A stretch of DNA of 64,000 nucleotides from Lactobacillus kimbladii. GTDB lineage: Bacteria; Bacillota; Bacilli; Lactobacillales; Lactobacillaceae. The notes below the pieces were generated by a model, which ran no database searches, was not told the DNA's origin, and worked only from the letters and a program-made list of their open reading frames with translations. Position numbers and translations under genes: made by a program. This document shows, one piece after another, positions 8,364-16,675 of the stretch. The stretch's first letter is position 1, and every line of letters starts with the position of its first letter. The stretch covers positions 1 through 64,000 of the forward strand of contig NZ_SCMB01000006.1 in the NCBI RefSeq assembly GCF_014323605.1. The letters are read 5' to 3'.

Positions 8364-9074
8364 ATGAAGCAAAAACAAACTTTTTCAGATAAAGTTTTTC
8401 AATTTGATCAGGAATTAGGTAATGTAAAAATTGATTTACCGGCTCCTTATAAATTAATTAATCCTTATAGTGGCAGAAATAAAAAACAAATTTTACAAAT
8501 GATCCAAATTTTCTATCACAAATATTTCAATGACACTAACAGGCGACGCTTAATATTGGGCAGTTGTCCAGCGAGAAAAAGATCGGCAATAACTGGAATT
8601 CCCTTTGAAGATGCTTTAAATCTCCAAAAAGAAACAGGAATTTCAATAGCAAATTTTCATGTTAATAATGCAGCTTCTAATTTTTTAAATGAAGTCATAG
8701 ATAAATACGGTGGAAAGCTCAAGTTTTATCATGATTTTTATCTCAATTTTGTTTGTCCCTTGGGTATTTGCAAGACCAATTCCAAAGGTAACCAGATAAA
8801 TTGCAATTATTATGAAAACAAGCGAGTTGAAGGAATACTAACTTCTTTTATAATTTCTGCGCTTAAAGCGCAAATTAACTTTGGAATTGATACTTCTATT
8901 TGTTACTGCATAGGCAGTAGTCAAAATTATCAAGAACTGAGCAAAATTAATAAAAAGTGGCGCTTTTTTCAAAAAATAGTTCCACTTGAGCATCCGCGTT
9001 TTATTACACAATATCATCCTGAAGAAAAAGAGAAATATTTGCATAAATACTTGGATGCTTTGATGTATAAATAA
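8364..9074 (+). CDS. Uracil-DNA glycosylase-superfamily protein, SMUG2/DUF4918-like
   Basis: Predicted DNA base-excision enzyme of the uracil-DNA glycosylase superfamily, 236 residues. The family signature is seen as LILGSCPARKRSAITGIPFED (about residues 64-84), where the usual LNPGR loop is altered to SCPAR. It is also seen in the C-terminal block PLEHPRFITQYHPEEKEKY, the motif with the DNA-minor-groove His, plus a Gly-Ser strand CYCIGSSQN before it. Assignment to the SMUG2-type subfamily is from memory of these motifs; substrate (uracil or other damaged base) is unknown. It is followed 38 nt later by a helix-hairpin-helix glycosylase-like gene in the same direction, suggesting a joint repair role. 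The ribosome site is weak (GGTAGC). Confidence 0.7.
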   Translation: MKQKQTFSDKVFQFDQELGNVKIDLPAPYKLINPYSGRNKKQILQMIQIFYHKYFNDTNRRRLILGSCPARKRSAITGIPFEDALNLQKETGISIANFHVNNAASNFLNEVIDKYGGKLKFYHDFYLNFVCPLGICKTNSKGNQINCNYYENKRVEGILTSFIISALKAQINFGIDTSICYCIGSSQNYQELSKINKKWRFFQKIVPLEHPRFITQYHPEEKEKYLHKYLDALMYK

Positions 9075-9112
9075 TAAGCGTTAGTTTGAAAAATAAGTGA
9101 GGTCAGCAATTT

Positions 9113-9865
9113 ATGTCTGATGTAATTCTTAAAAAAGCAAGAAAAATTTATCAAATGTACCAAAATGGCGATTTAGGTGATACTGCTTTACCTGAAGATA
9201 GCAACCCCAACTTAGATCCAAGTTCCAATGAAAATGCGCTTTATTTCACGCTGCCAATGGCCTTAAACTATCAGAGAAATTCCTATACTTTGTGGGAAAG
9301 TGCCTTGAAGACATATGAAGATCCAGAAACTAATTTTGTTTTTATACCGGCAAAAGTGATTAATGCTGAGTATGAAGCAGTGCAAAAAGGTTTGACTAAG
9401 TATCGGCTTGCTTTGCAAAAGAACAAGCAGACAGACATTTGGCTTAAATTATGTCAGACATTTACAGAGCTTTCTGATGGTAGTGTTATTAAATTCGCTA
9501 ACAGCTTGGATAATGATGTGAATAAGATTAGGCATTTTATGCAAAAAGATGCCAAGAAAAAGTTTCCATATTTGTCTGGTAATAAGCTTTGTAACTATTG
9601 GTTGTATGTTCTCAGTAAATACACTGCTATTCCTTTAAAAAATACTAATAATATTTATATTGCTGCAGACAGGCATGTAATCAGAGCAAGTTACAAATTA
9701 GGCTTAATTACTAAAGAACAAATGGAAAGTTCTAAAGTGCAGACCTTTGTGATTAGTACTTGGGCAAAAGAACTGCAGGGAACAGAATTTGTGCCAACCG
9801 ACTTGCAAAATCCATTATGGTTATGGAGCCGGAATGATTTTAAAGATTTGGATTCTTGCAGTTGA
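9113..9865 (+). CDS. Helix-hairpin-helix DNA glycosylase-like protein
   Basis: 250-residue soluble protein that I read as a divergent HhH-GPD base-excision glycosylase. The hairpin region FPYLSGNKLCNYWLYVL (about residues 155-171) matches the position of the lesion-recognising hairpin with a possible catalytic Lys. AADRHVIRASYKLGLI (about 188-203) matches the VDxHV segment with the conserved Asp. The N-terminal NYQRNSYTLWESALKTYEDPETNFVF is typical of a related family whose members carry an iron-sulfur cluster loop. No four-Cys cluster is present here, so that cofactor is missing. Co-directional with and just downstream of the SMUG2-like gene. Catalytic activity is inferred, not shown. Confidence 0.55.
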   Translation: MSDVILKKARKIYQMYQNGDLGDTALPEDSNPNLDPSSNENALYFTLPMALNYQRNSYTLWESALKTYEDPETNFVFIPAKVINAEYEAVQKGLTKYRLALQKNKQTDIWLKLCQTFTELSDGSVIKFANSLDNDVNKIRHFMQKDAKKKFPYLSGNKLCNYWLYVLSKYTAIPLKNTNNIYIAADRHVIRASYKLGLITKEQMESSKVQTFVISTWAKELQGTEFVPTDLQNPLWLWSRNDFKDLDSCS

Positions 9866-9983
9866 GAGTAAAACTAGGTACGAAATAATTGTCTTTATGT
9901 CTTTTCTTATTGAAAATAAATGTATAAAAGATCTAAAATTAGTTATGGTTAAAGAAATAGTTTTTTTATGAAGGAAAGAAAAA

Positions 9984-10739
9984 ATGAAAGTTAATCATAA
10001 TATCAAAAAATTCACCAGTAAGTTGCTAGTTAGTTCTGCAATTGCAGGCATTTTGGGCGGAGTTGCTATTAATGTGATTCCTGAGAAAGCAGATCTTGTT
10101 CAAAATGTTCAAGCCAAAAAGAAAAAACACGCAAAAGCAAAGAAAAAGGTCAAGAAGGCGGTAACTAGCCATAAAACTGCCAATGTTAATAAAAAGGTTG
10201 ATATTAGTAATTATTCATATGGTAATGATTGTATTTTGAAGTTCGATCCTAGTACTAAAACCTTGCATATTAAAGAAGGTGTAAATAGTAATAAATTAGG
10301 TAGTACTCCGATTTATGATGCCGTTTATAATGCTAAGAAACATGTTTCTAAGAAAAATATGTTTAAGCCTTCTGATATTGAACATATAAGTATTGATAGC
10401 AATATTGCTTTATCAAGCAATTCCGAATATTTATTTGCCAGATTATATAAGTTACAGGACATTGCTGGTCTTGATAAGGTAGATACTGGTAAAGCTGAAG
10501 ATGTTAGCTATATGTTTTTTAACGACAGAAAACTGACTCGGCTTGACCTAAGTAGTTGGGATGAAAGTTCTTTTGATTATTATGCTGACAGGTTAGGTAT
10601 GTTTTCAGGTGATACATCTTTAATTGAAATCAATCTGACTGGCTGGGGAGTAAAGCTGACAGATCATACATTTGATGGCCTTGATACTACCAAAGTCAAA
10701 ATTATTGGTTTTGATGAAGATGATGAAGATGACGACTAG
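9984..10739 (+). CDS. Small secreted DUF285 (BspA-like) protein
   Basis: 251-residue exported protein. A signal peptide with a hydrophobic core (SKLLVSSAIAGILGGVAINVI, about residues 12-32) is followed by VQA as a likely cleavage site and then by a very Lys-rich stretch (about 45-60). The body has the beginning typical of lactobacillar DUF285 proteins (FDPSTKTLHIKEG), then two degenerate DUF285/BspA repeats with DVSYMFFNDRKLTRLDLSSWD. The C-terminus is a short acidic tail of Asp and Glu. No LPXTG motif and no SLAP repeat are present, so it may be released or held by charge. Start ATG follows GGAAAG. It resembles a shortened version of the surface protein at the window's right end. Function presumably adhesion, by family. 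Confidence 0.75.
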   Translation: MKVNHNIKKFTSKLLVSSAIAGILGGVAINVIPEKADLVQNVQAKKKKHAKAKKKVKKAVTSHKTANVNKKVDISNYSYGNDCILKFDPSTKTLHIKEGVNSNKLGSTPIYDAVYNAKKHVSKKNMFKPSDIEHISIDSNIALSSNSEYLFARLYKLQDIAGLDKVDTGKAEDVSYMFFNDRKLTRLDLSSWDESSFDYYADRLGMFSGDTSLIEINLTGWGVKLTDHTFDGLDTTKVKIIGFDEDDEDDD

Positions 10740-10784
10740 GCCTCAGATAAAGTTGATATAATAATATAAAATCACTTTAAACAA

Positions 10785-10837
10785 AAAACCTTTCAAAACA
10801 ATTCTTAATGAATTTGTATTTGAAAGGTTTTATTTTG
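10785..10837 (+). terminator. Terminator between the DUF285 gene and the MerR gene
   Basis: A 13-bp perfect stem (AAAACCTTTCAAA with TTTGAAAGGTTTT) with a 21-nt loop and flanking A/T runs; it may act on both converging transcripts. Confidence 0.75.
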
Positions 10838-10865
10838 CAACTAACTTTATATAGATTAAAGAGTC

Positions 10866-11630
10866 TTACGCATAGTAGTCAATGATTGCTTTCAATATTT
10901 TCGCAGCGTCAGGGTTGCCCGTGGCTTCTTCATAATATTTGCTAAAACGTCCGTCACAGACATACATTTGGGCGAGATTCTTGTGCGCCTCTGCCGAATA
11001 TTGGCTTTTAGGCCAAATTATCAGTAAATATTCTTTATGTAATTCGAAAATGTGCTTGGCAGCAGCTTGTTTGACACCAGCAGTATTATCAAAGTCTTTT
11101 AATTCAGTTAAAATTTCAGCATTCAGTTTTTTGAAATGTGATAATTCATCTGCAGATAAAGAGCTAAATTTTTGATTGCTAAGATCTATTTGAGGATCAC
11201 CATATTTCTCCCTAATTTCAGCGCCATATTGTCTTTCGTTTTTGTTAATCATTTCTTTTTTTAATGTGGCAAATTTTTCCGTGTCAGTCATTTGTGCTTC
11301 TCCCTTCATTGTTGCAAGTGTCTTGTCTAAATTCCTAATCAAATCATCTAGATATTGCTCTTGCGCAACTAGTTTGCTTCGCTGACTTCGTAAAACTTGA
11401 TATTGAGTTTCCGTTGAAGTCTGCATTACCTGTTTTATTTGTTCCAGTGGCAAGTCAAATAGCTTTAAAAATAGAATTTTCTGCAATTGATCAACTTCGC
11501 TTTCCTCATAATAGCGATAATTATTTTCGGGATTCCTGCGCGCTTTTAAAAGTCCCTGTTTATCGTAATAGCGTAAAGTTCGTGTTGAAATGCCAGCTAG
11601 TTTTGCTAGTTCATTGATAGAATACGACAT
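10866..11630 (-). CDS. MerR family regulator with TipAS-type ligand domain
   Basis: Transcription activator of 254 residues. N-terminal MerR helix-turn-helix (SINELAKLAGISTRTLRYYDKQGLL, residues 3-28), a wing and dimerisation coiled coil to about residue 110, then a C-terminal helical domain resembling the TipAS antibiotic-binding domain (MTDTEKFATLKKEMINKNERQYG onward). Such regulators sense small thiopeptides or other drugs. The true start is the ATG preceded by GAGGAGATTTTAAAC; a longer reading frame upstream would run through the promoter. The promoter just upstream carries the stretched 19-bp spacer and palindrome expected for autoregulation. No obvious drug-efflux gene is adjacent. Confidence 0.88.
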   Translation of the reverse strand: MSYSINELAKLAGISTRTLRYYDKQGLLKARRNPENNYRYYEESEVDQLQKILFLKLFDLPLEQIKQVMQTSTETQYQVLRSQRSKLVAQEQYLDDLIRNLDKTLATMKGEAQMTDTEKFATLKKEMINKNERQYGAEIREKYGDPQIDLSNQKFSSLSADELSHFKKLNAEILTELKDFDNTAGVKQAAAKHIFELHKEYLLIIWPKSQYSAEAHKNLAQMYVCDGRFSKYYEEATGNPDAAKILKAIIDYYA

Positions 11631-11658
11631 GTTTAAAATCTCCTCACTTGCAAAATTT

Positions 11659-11689
11659 AGTATATTGGTTGACGTAGCGTCAAGGTCAA
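11659..11689 (-). promoter_or_regulatory. MerR-type promoter with 19-bp spacer and operator
   Basis: Read leftward: TTGACC (-35, 11684-11689), a 19-bp spacer, TATACT (-10, 11659-11664). The spacer holds the perfect palindrome TTGACGCTACGTCAA (11669-11683). A 19-bp spacer with a centred palindrome is the hallmark of promoters twisted into register by MerR-family activators, so this regulator very likely controls its own gene. Confidence 0.88.
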
Positions 11690-11713
11690 GCACGGAAAAT
11701 GATTTTTGAGAAT

Positions 11714-11750
11714 AAAAAAGCCAGTAACTCAATCAAGATTACTGGTTTTT
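11714..11750 (-). terminator. Terminator of the hydroxyacid dehydrogenase gene
   Basis: CCAGTAA pairs with TTACTGG across an 11-nt loop, with an A-run on the left that gives a T-run on the leftward transcript. It isolates the dehydrogenase from the MerR promoter. Confidence 0.75.
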
Positions 11751-11761
11751 GATTATGATAT

Positions 11762-12724
11762 TTAATTTACGACGTTTAATTTTTCACCATTTAGAAATGC
11801 CTGCAGATTTTCAACGACAATGCCCAGTAAGCGATTGCGGGTTTCGCGTGGTGCCCAGGCAATATGAGGGGTAATGTAGCAGTTCTTAGCAGAAAGAAGT
11901 GGACTGTCAGCAGGAATTGGCTCTTTTTGTGCAACATCAATTCCAGCTGCAGCAATCTTTCCTTCATTTAAAGCAACGGCGACATCTTTTTCATTAATTA
12001 AACCGCCGCGAGCAGTATTAATTAAAATGACGCCATCTTTCATTTGACTAATTGCTTTTTGGTTTATCATTTCAGTGGTTGCCGGTGTTTGCGGCACGTG
12101 TAAACTGACGATATCTGCTTTTTGATAAAGTTGATCAAGTTCAACCTGCTTAACGTAATCAGGTAAGCCCAGTTTAGGACGATGGTTCCAAAAAATCACA
12201 TTCATAGAAAAAGTATGGCCGATTTCTGCCACTTTTTTTGCTATGTGACCGAAGCCAATGAGTCCTAACGTTTTACCTTTCAATTCCATTAACGGTTTTG
12301 CCCAAAAAGTAAAATCAGGGTTGCTGCTCCAGCGACCTTCATGGACTAATTTATTATGTAAACCGACTTGACTGGTAATTTCAAGTAGCAATGCAAAAGT
12401 AAATTGCGCAACGGCATCAGTACCATAAGTAGGGATGTTAGTAACAGGTATGCCAGCTTCACGAGCTGCAGTCGTATCGACAATATTGTAACCGGTAGCA
12501 GTCACGCCAATGTATTTAACGTTGGGAGCGGTCTCAAGCACATGTTGGTCAAGTGGCGTTTTGTTAGTCAAAACAATTTCAGCATCCCCAATCCGCCTTA
12601 AAATTTCCTCATCGTCGTCCACTGGGGTACGATCATAAAATTTGCATTCACCTAGTTTTTTAAGAGGTGACCAATCTAGGTCTCCTGGATTTAAGGCATA
12701 ACTATCCAAATTAACGATTTTCAT
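11762..12724 (-). CDS. D-2-hydroxyacid dehydrogenase (NAD-dependent)
   Basis: Reduces 2-oxo acids to D-2-hydroxy acids with NADH; 320 residues, normal for the family, cytoplasmic. Visible are the dinucleotide-binding GLIGFGHIAKKVAEIG (about residues 154-169), the catalytic Arg in NTARGGLIN, the Glu in IDVAQKEPI and the His in TPHIAWAP. The sequence is closer to the glycerate/hydroxypyruvate reductase branch (SerA-like, with TGYNIVDTTAAREAGIPVTN) than to fermentative D-lactate dehydrogenase, so its role is probably not bulk lactate formation. Single gene read leftward between its own terminator and a 309-bp intergenic region. The ribosome site is TGAGGTTGAAT. Confidence 0.9.
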   Translation of the reverse strand: MKIVNLDSYALNPGDLDWSPLKKLGECKFYDRTPVDDDEEILRRIGDAEIVLTNKTPLDQHVLETAPNVKYIGVTATGYNIVDTTAAREAGIPVTNIPTYGTDAVAQFTFALLLEITSQVGLHNKLVHEGRWSSNPDFTFWAKPLMELKGKTLGLIGFGHIAKKVAEIGHTFSMNVIFWNHRPKLGLPDYVKQVELDQLYQKADIVSLHVPQTPATTEMINQKAISQMKDGVILINTARGGLINEKDVAVALNEGKIAAAGIDVAQKEPIPADSPLLSAKNCYITPHIAWAPRETRNRLLGIVVENLQAFLNGEKLNVVN

Positions 12725-13033
12725 AATTCAACCTCACATATAATATATCTATACCTTATAGTTTACTACATATTGCCGGCGTAACTATATATTATAAGAT
12801 TGCAGTAAGATGGTGATTAAAAGAGCATTTGACAGTGTTCATAAATAATTTTAAAATTACTCTATATTATGCATTTTAGTAATATCTTACAATTACTAGA
12901 AATGAGCAAATTAAATAGTGGTAGTATGTTATTTCTTCATAGATTTTATGCTATGCAATAATCCATAAATAGTGGTATAAAATTAAAGTAGTAAATAAAT
13001 ATCTAAAATAGTGGAATTAAGAAGGAGTTATCA
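12725..13033. promoter_or_regulatory. Intergenic region with three AAATAGTGG repeats
   Basis: AT-rich 309-bp spacer between divergent genes. The direct repeat AAATAGTGG appears three times on the + strand, near 12913, 12967 and 13005, spaced about 54 and 38 bp. The middle copy runs into TATAAAAT, a likely -10 box for the zinc-ribbon genes. The repeats could be binding sites for their regulator; no other feature is apparent. Confidence 0.4.
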
Positions 13034-13885
13034 ATGAAAAAATGTCCACAATGTGGCGCCATAATGGGAAAAGACGTCAATTTTTGTACGTCTTGCGGTT
13101 ATGATTTGCGCAATGTTGGTGTACAAAAAGTAGAAGAGGCGCCTACTAATTCAGCTGAAAACACTGCTCAAGTAGAGCCAAAACAGACCGAACCTCAGCC
13201 TCCAGCTGCCAGTGAGCCAGTTAATTACGGAGATCAATTTCAAAATTACTGGCAATGGTGTGTTGATTCCTGGCGTAATCCAGGTACTTGTAGTCCTAAT
13301 GTGGCAAGTTGGTATGGTTGGTTGACCATTTTGATTGAAGATGCCTTTGTGGTGTTGGGTCTATATTATTGTGCCAATACTATTGTTAGTACTTTGATTA
13401 ACTGGGCCAACCGCATGGGAGCCAACATTAATGGCTGGGAGAATTTTCATGTTCCCTTTAACATTATGCTGGAAATATTTGTGGTGCTGGTGATATTTGA
13501 AGCAATAGTCATTGGCGGCTTTTATGCTGGTTATCGGTATGTCTATGACAGACAGCTGGGCTTTTTTGAGTTTATTAATCGTGGTGCCCATGCGTTCAAC
13601 TTCAATCTGCTTATTTCTGCCGCATTCTTTTTACTAATGCTTTTAGGACTAAATAGTATTAAATTCGTGATTGCCGTATTTATCATAATGCTAGCTTTAT
13701 TCTTTGCTAGCCAGCATATTATATTATTTGGCGATCAGGGAGCAGTGCATGATAAAATTTTGGGCTTCTTAATTGCTTTTGCCATTATCTTTGTGTGTCT
13801 GATGATTTTAGATTCAATTATTTATAGTTCCATGGTCCATTCAATCATCAATCAAATTATGTCAATGCAAAATGGTTCAATGTAG
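13034..13885 (+). CDS. Zinc-ribbon membrane protein
   Basis: 283-residue membrane protein with an N-terminal double-CxxC zinc ribbon (CPQCGAIMGKDVNFCTSCG, residues 4-22), a Pro/Glu/Gln-rich linker to about residue 65, and about five hydrophobic helices from about residue 100 onward. The WQWCVDSWRNPGTCSPNVASWYG segment after the linker recurs in Firmicute zinc-ribbon membrane proteins of unknown role. Ribosome site AAGGAG precedes the ATG. It ends five bases before a second zinc-ribbon gene; the two are likely an operon working at the cell envelope. Function not known. Confidence 0.75.
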   Translation: MKKCPQCGAIMGKDVNFCTSCGYDLRNVGVQKVEEAPTNSAENTAQVEPKQTEPQPPAASEPVNYGDQFQNYWQWCVDSWRNPGTCSPNVASWYGWLTILIEDAFVVLGLYYCANTIVSTLINWANRMGANINGWENFHVPFNIMLEIFVVLVIFEAIVIGGFYAGYRYVYDRQLGFFEFINRGAHAFNFNLLISAAFFLLMLLGLNSIKFVIAVFIIMLALFFASQHIILFGDQGAVHDKILGFLIAFAIIFVCLMILDSIIYSSMVHSIINQIMSMQNGSM

Positions 13886-13890
13886 ATAGA

Positions 13891-15306
13891 GTGAAGGAAA
13901 TGAATGATAAAAAATTTTGTCCTAATTGTGGTAAAGAGATAAAGCCGAATGCGGAATTTTGCCCTAACTGTGGTCAAAAATTACCTCAGACCCTGCATAG
14001 TAGAAAAGAATATCGCAGTCAGCAGAGAAATACTGCAGCGCAGCCAGTTGTCAATCAGCCACAAGCTACGGCGAGCTCAGTCCATCAGCATCAGCCTATG
14101 AAAAAAAGAAACAAGGTCTTGCTGACCTGCTTGGGAGTTTTGATTGTTGCATTTGTGGCATTCTATGCTTGGGGTTCTAATCACTATCAAAGAAATAATC
14201 AGATTAATCAAATTGCAGCCAGTTTGAAAAATCCTCATTCTGATTTAGCCCAATTCGTAGTTTCTGAAAATCCTAATGCTCGTGTAACAACGGCAGCTCT
14301 AAAGCCAACTCAGGAATATTATGCGGAACACTACGTTGAAGCAGATAAAATGGCTGATGCTTTTAAATACGGTAATGAATATGAAAACGTCAGCTTGGTC
14401 CAAAGTGGTCGTTATTTACTTTTATTCCCCAAATATTGTTTGCAATTAAAGACTTATACACCGCAGATTAGAACTAATCACGCCAATTCTACTATTTATG
14501 TCAACAATAAAAAATTTGGTGGCGTTGACGGCAGCGGTGAGGACTATTATAAAAAAATTGCTCCTTTATTTCCGGGTAAATACCACATTGAAGTAAAATC
14601 AGTTGCCTCTGGTCACCAGTTATCTGCCGATAAAAGTACCACTATTTTTTCTAATAAAGAAATTAACATGAACATTAAAACTGTTAATTTCATGATTAAA
14701 AGTATTCCTTCTGCTACGATTTACATTAATGATAAAAAAGTAGGCAATCTTGATAAAAGGGGCACGAAAGTGTTTAAAGATTACCCTGTAACTGATGATA
14801 TGAAGATCTATGTGGTTACTAAAGTTGATGGTAAATCTATCAAATCAGAGTCGGTTGATTATGACGATATGGGCTTTGAAGATGACGATGATAGCAGCAG
14901 TAATGTCATTAAACCCGAATGGCCCGGCTTAATTAGTAAAGATGATGCTGAAAAACTTTTAGAAAATGACTTTACATCTCCAGACGAAGATGACTTTGTT
15001 GGTGGAGCTGAAAATAAAGGTTATCAGGAACTGCATTCTCAAGATTCTGGTTTTGATAATGATGACGATATTAATGATTATAATATGGAATGCTCTGTAG
15101 TTTCGATTACTCCAGCGCCAAATAATTGTAGCAGCGTAACTTACAAGATTACTTACACTTTCGAACATGATGATTTTGAACATAAGCAAGTGATGTTATA
15201 CACTGGCGGTCTTTTCAAACAAACTGGCGACAGCGATGACAGCAGTCAAAAGATTAAGTCAATTGGCAATGGTAAAATAATTAGTGATAAAAAATACGAT
15301 AATTAA
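13891..15306 (+). CDS. Zinc-ribbon single-pass envelope protein, TcaA-like
   Basis: 471 residues. A zinc ribbon (CPNCGKEIKPNAEFCPNCG, about residues 9-27), a Gln-rich linker, one transmembrane helix (VLLTCLGVLIVAFVAFYAW, about 75-93), then a long extracellular part. That part holds two similar beta domains in which STIYVNNKKFGGVDG and ATIYINDKKVGNLDK are the repeated element. An acidic stretch (DDDDSSSN) and a C-terminal domain follow. The layout resembles the TcaA family of staphylococci, linked to glycopeptide tolerance and wall stress; transfer of that role is inference. The start is uncertain: the GTG used here or an ATG nine bases later (preceded too closely by AAGGA). Co-transcribed with the preceding gene. 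Confidence 0.7.
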   Translation: MKEMNDKKFCPNCGKEIKPNAEFCPNCGQKLPQTLHSRKEYRSQQRNTAAQPVVNQPQATASSVHQHQPMKKRNKVLLTCLGVLIVAFVAFYAWGSNHYQRNNQINQIAASLKNPHSDLAQFVVSENPNARVTTAALKPTQEYYAEHYVEADKMADAFKYGNEYENVSLVQSGRYLLLFPKYCLQLKTYTPQIRTNHANSTIYVNNKKFGGVDGSGEDYYKKIAPLFPGKYHIEVKSVASGHQLSADKSTTIFSNKEINMNIKTVNFMIKSIPSATIYINDKKVGNLDKRGTKVFKDYPVTDDMKIYVVTKVDGKSIKSESVDYDDMGFEDDDDSSSNVIKPEWPGLISKDDAEKLLENDFTSPDEDDFVGGAENKGYQELHSQDSGFDNDDDINDYNMECSVVSITPAPNNCSSVTYKITYTFEHDDFEHKQVMLYTGGLFKQTGDSDDSSQKIKSIGNGKIISDKKYDN

Positions 15307-15316
15307 TATTGTTTGA

Positions 15317-15440
15317 AGTGCTAATTCTAAAATTAGAATAATTTAACTAAGGACTAACTTCCGATTTTCAGTCGGGAGTCAGTCCTTTTAATTTGGTCAA
15401 AAAAATAGCTTTTTTCTCTGAATTCTTTGATTTTTAGAAT
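15317..15440 (-). mobile_element. Solo 3' end of an IS3-family transposase (relic)
   Basis: The leftward strand encodes KLKGLT, the C-terminal motif of IS3/IS150 OrfB (KxKLKGLTPxxYR), before a stop. Sequence from about 15317 to 15395 matches, base for base over long stretches, the end of the larger IS relic at 52.7-52.8 kb. The relic forms a hairpin (AAGGACT/AGTCCTT, 15349-15387) followed by CCTTTTAATTT, so it probably now serves as the terminator of the zinc-ribbon operon. Confidence 0.65.
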
Positions 15441-15455
15441 TATTACTTAAAACAA

Positions 15456-16112
15456 TTAGTTTTTTTCACTATTGCGTAAATGCAAATATATTGTGTTTTT
15501 TGAAATTTTAAGTTGCTTGGCAACAGTTGGGATAGCCTTCTTCATGCTAAAAATGCCGTTTTCTTTTAGTTTTAAAATAATTTGTTTGTTATGATCTTTA
15601 GAATTAATAGTAGCATCAGCATCAACATCAGCTTTAGCTTTATTTACAGCAGCTAAAATCAATTCATCCGTTGAGTTTTCAAAATTTTCAATAACTTTTG
15701 CTTGTTGCAAAGAATTATGTTGTGGAATAAAGTTGCCCATAATTCTAATGAATGGGGTATTTAAATAAAAATTGATACATAACAAGCCTATAATTCGATG
15801 ATTATTTCCCCTAATAACAGAGGTCATTGCTTTAATTGGCTCTCCCTTAGCATTGCGATTAAAGTAGGTTAAATAATCATTAGTTTGCTCTCCTGATTCT
15901 ATCTTTTCCAAAATGTGTAAAGCCAAGTCAGTAATCGGATCACCAATTTTACGACCGCTAAGCTGACCGTTACAAATATAAATTATTGAATTTTCGTAAT
16001 TCTCTAGACTATGTAAAACAATTTCGTACCCTTCACCTAAATAAGTACTCAGTGAAGAAACTAGGATTTTATATGAATCTAGAATTTTAAGATCATTTTT
16101 TGAAAGTTTCAT
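15456..16112 (-). CDS. YheO/DauR-like transcription regulator (PAS + HTH)
   Basis: 218-residue regulator. The N-terminal PAS-like YheO domain (about residues 10-120: LGEGYEIVLHSLENYENSIIYICNG, then TSVIRGNNHRIIGLLCINF) is followed by a C-terminal HTH (VAKQLKISKNTIYLHLRN, about 197-214). Relatives control amino acid and D-amino acid use (DauR) or act as metabolite sensors. ATG preceded by TTTGGAGGAAAA. It is divergent from the RidA-PTS-GH1 operon across 177 bp and is therefore its probable regulator; a ligand related to an amino compound would fit the enzymes encoded there. Confidence 0.78.
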   Translation of the reverse strand: MKLSKNDLKILDSYKILVSSLSTYLGEGYEIVLHSLENYENSIIYICNGQLSGRKIGDPITDLALHILEKIESGEQTNDYLTYFNRNAKGEPIKAMTSVIRGNNHRIIGLLCINFYLNTPFIRIMGNFIPQHNSLQQAKVIENFENSTDELILAAVNKAKADVDADATINSKDHNKQIILKLKENGIFSMKKAIPTVAKQLKISKNTIYLHLRNSEKN

Positions 16113-16289
16113 TTTTCCTCCAAAAGATAATATTTTAAATTGCGTTTGACTCCCAAATAAACAAAGTAAATTTTAATTACAGTTTATTCCTATAAAAAAT
16201 TAAAATCAAACAATAATGTAAAATAATTCATTGACTAAAAAATATTTTAGTATTAATATGAGATTGAGTTAAGAAAGAGAGGATGAAAA

Positions 16290-16661
16290 ATGAAACAATT
16301 TAATGCTACTGGTTTATCGAGTGGAAAAGGTCCATATTCTCAAGCGATCATCACTGATAAATATATTTTTATATCGGGTCAAATCCCTATTAATTCTAAT
16401 TCTGGAAAAATTGATTCTGGAACTTTGTCTGGGCAAACAGAACAAGTTATAAAAAACATAAACATAATTTTAGCGGAGCTAAACAAATCCTTTGCTGATG
16501 TTGTTAAAACAACATGCTTTTTAACAGATATGTCCGGTTTCGCTATTTTTAACCGAATCTATGAAAGGGCTTTTAAATCACTTCCTGCTCGTTCGTGTGT
16601 TGAAGTCAATAATTTACCTTTAAATAGTAAAGTCGAAATTGAATTAATAATTGAAGCATAA
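16290..16661 (+). CDS. RidA family enamine/imine deaminase
   Basis: 123-residue trimeric RidA/YjgF/UK114 protein that hydrolyses reactive enamine/imine intermediates such as 2-aminoacrylate made by PLP enzymes. Seen: GKGPYSQAI (residues 12-20), FISGQIP (27-33), and the catalytic Arg101 in PARSCVEVNNLP, equivalent to the Arg essential in active RidA. Start ATG follows AGAGAGGATG. First gene of an operon with an EIIBC, a PLP aminotransferase, a phospho-glycosidase and an EIIA. Its pairing with a PLP enzyme fits the known chemistry. Confidence 0.9.
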   Translation: MKQFNATGLSSGKGPYSQAIITDKYIFISGQIPINSNSGKIDSGTLSGQTEQVIKNINIILAELNKSFADVVKTTCFLTDMSGFAIFNRIYERAFKSLPARSCVEVNNLPLNSKVEIELIIEA

Positions 16662-16675
16662 AGGGGGAGACAACA

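Noticed and set aside
9789..9971. 60-codon frame overlapping the end of the HhH protein gene
   Set aside because: No ribosome site, out of frame with a well-supported gene, and no recognisable content.
10939..11617. Rightward frames opposite the MerR gene
   Set aside because: Antisense shadows of the well-supported regulator gene, without ribosome sites or family motifs.
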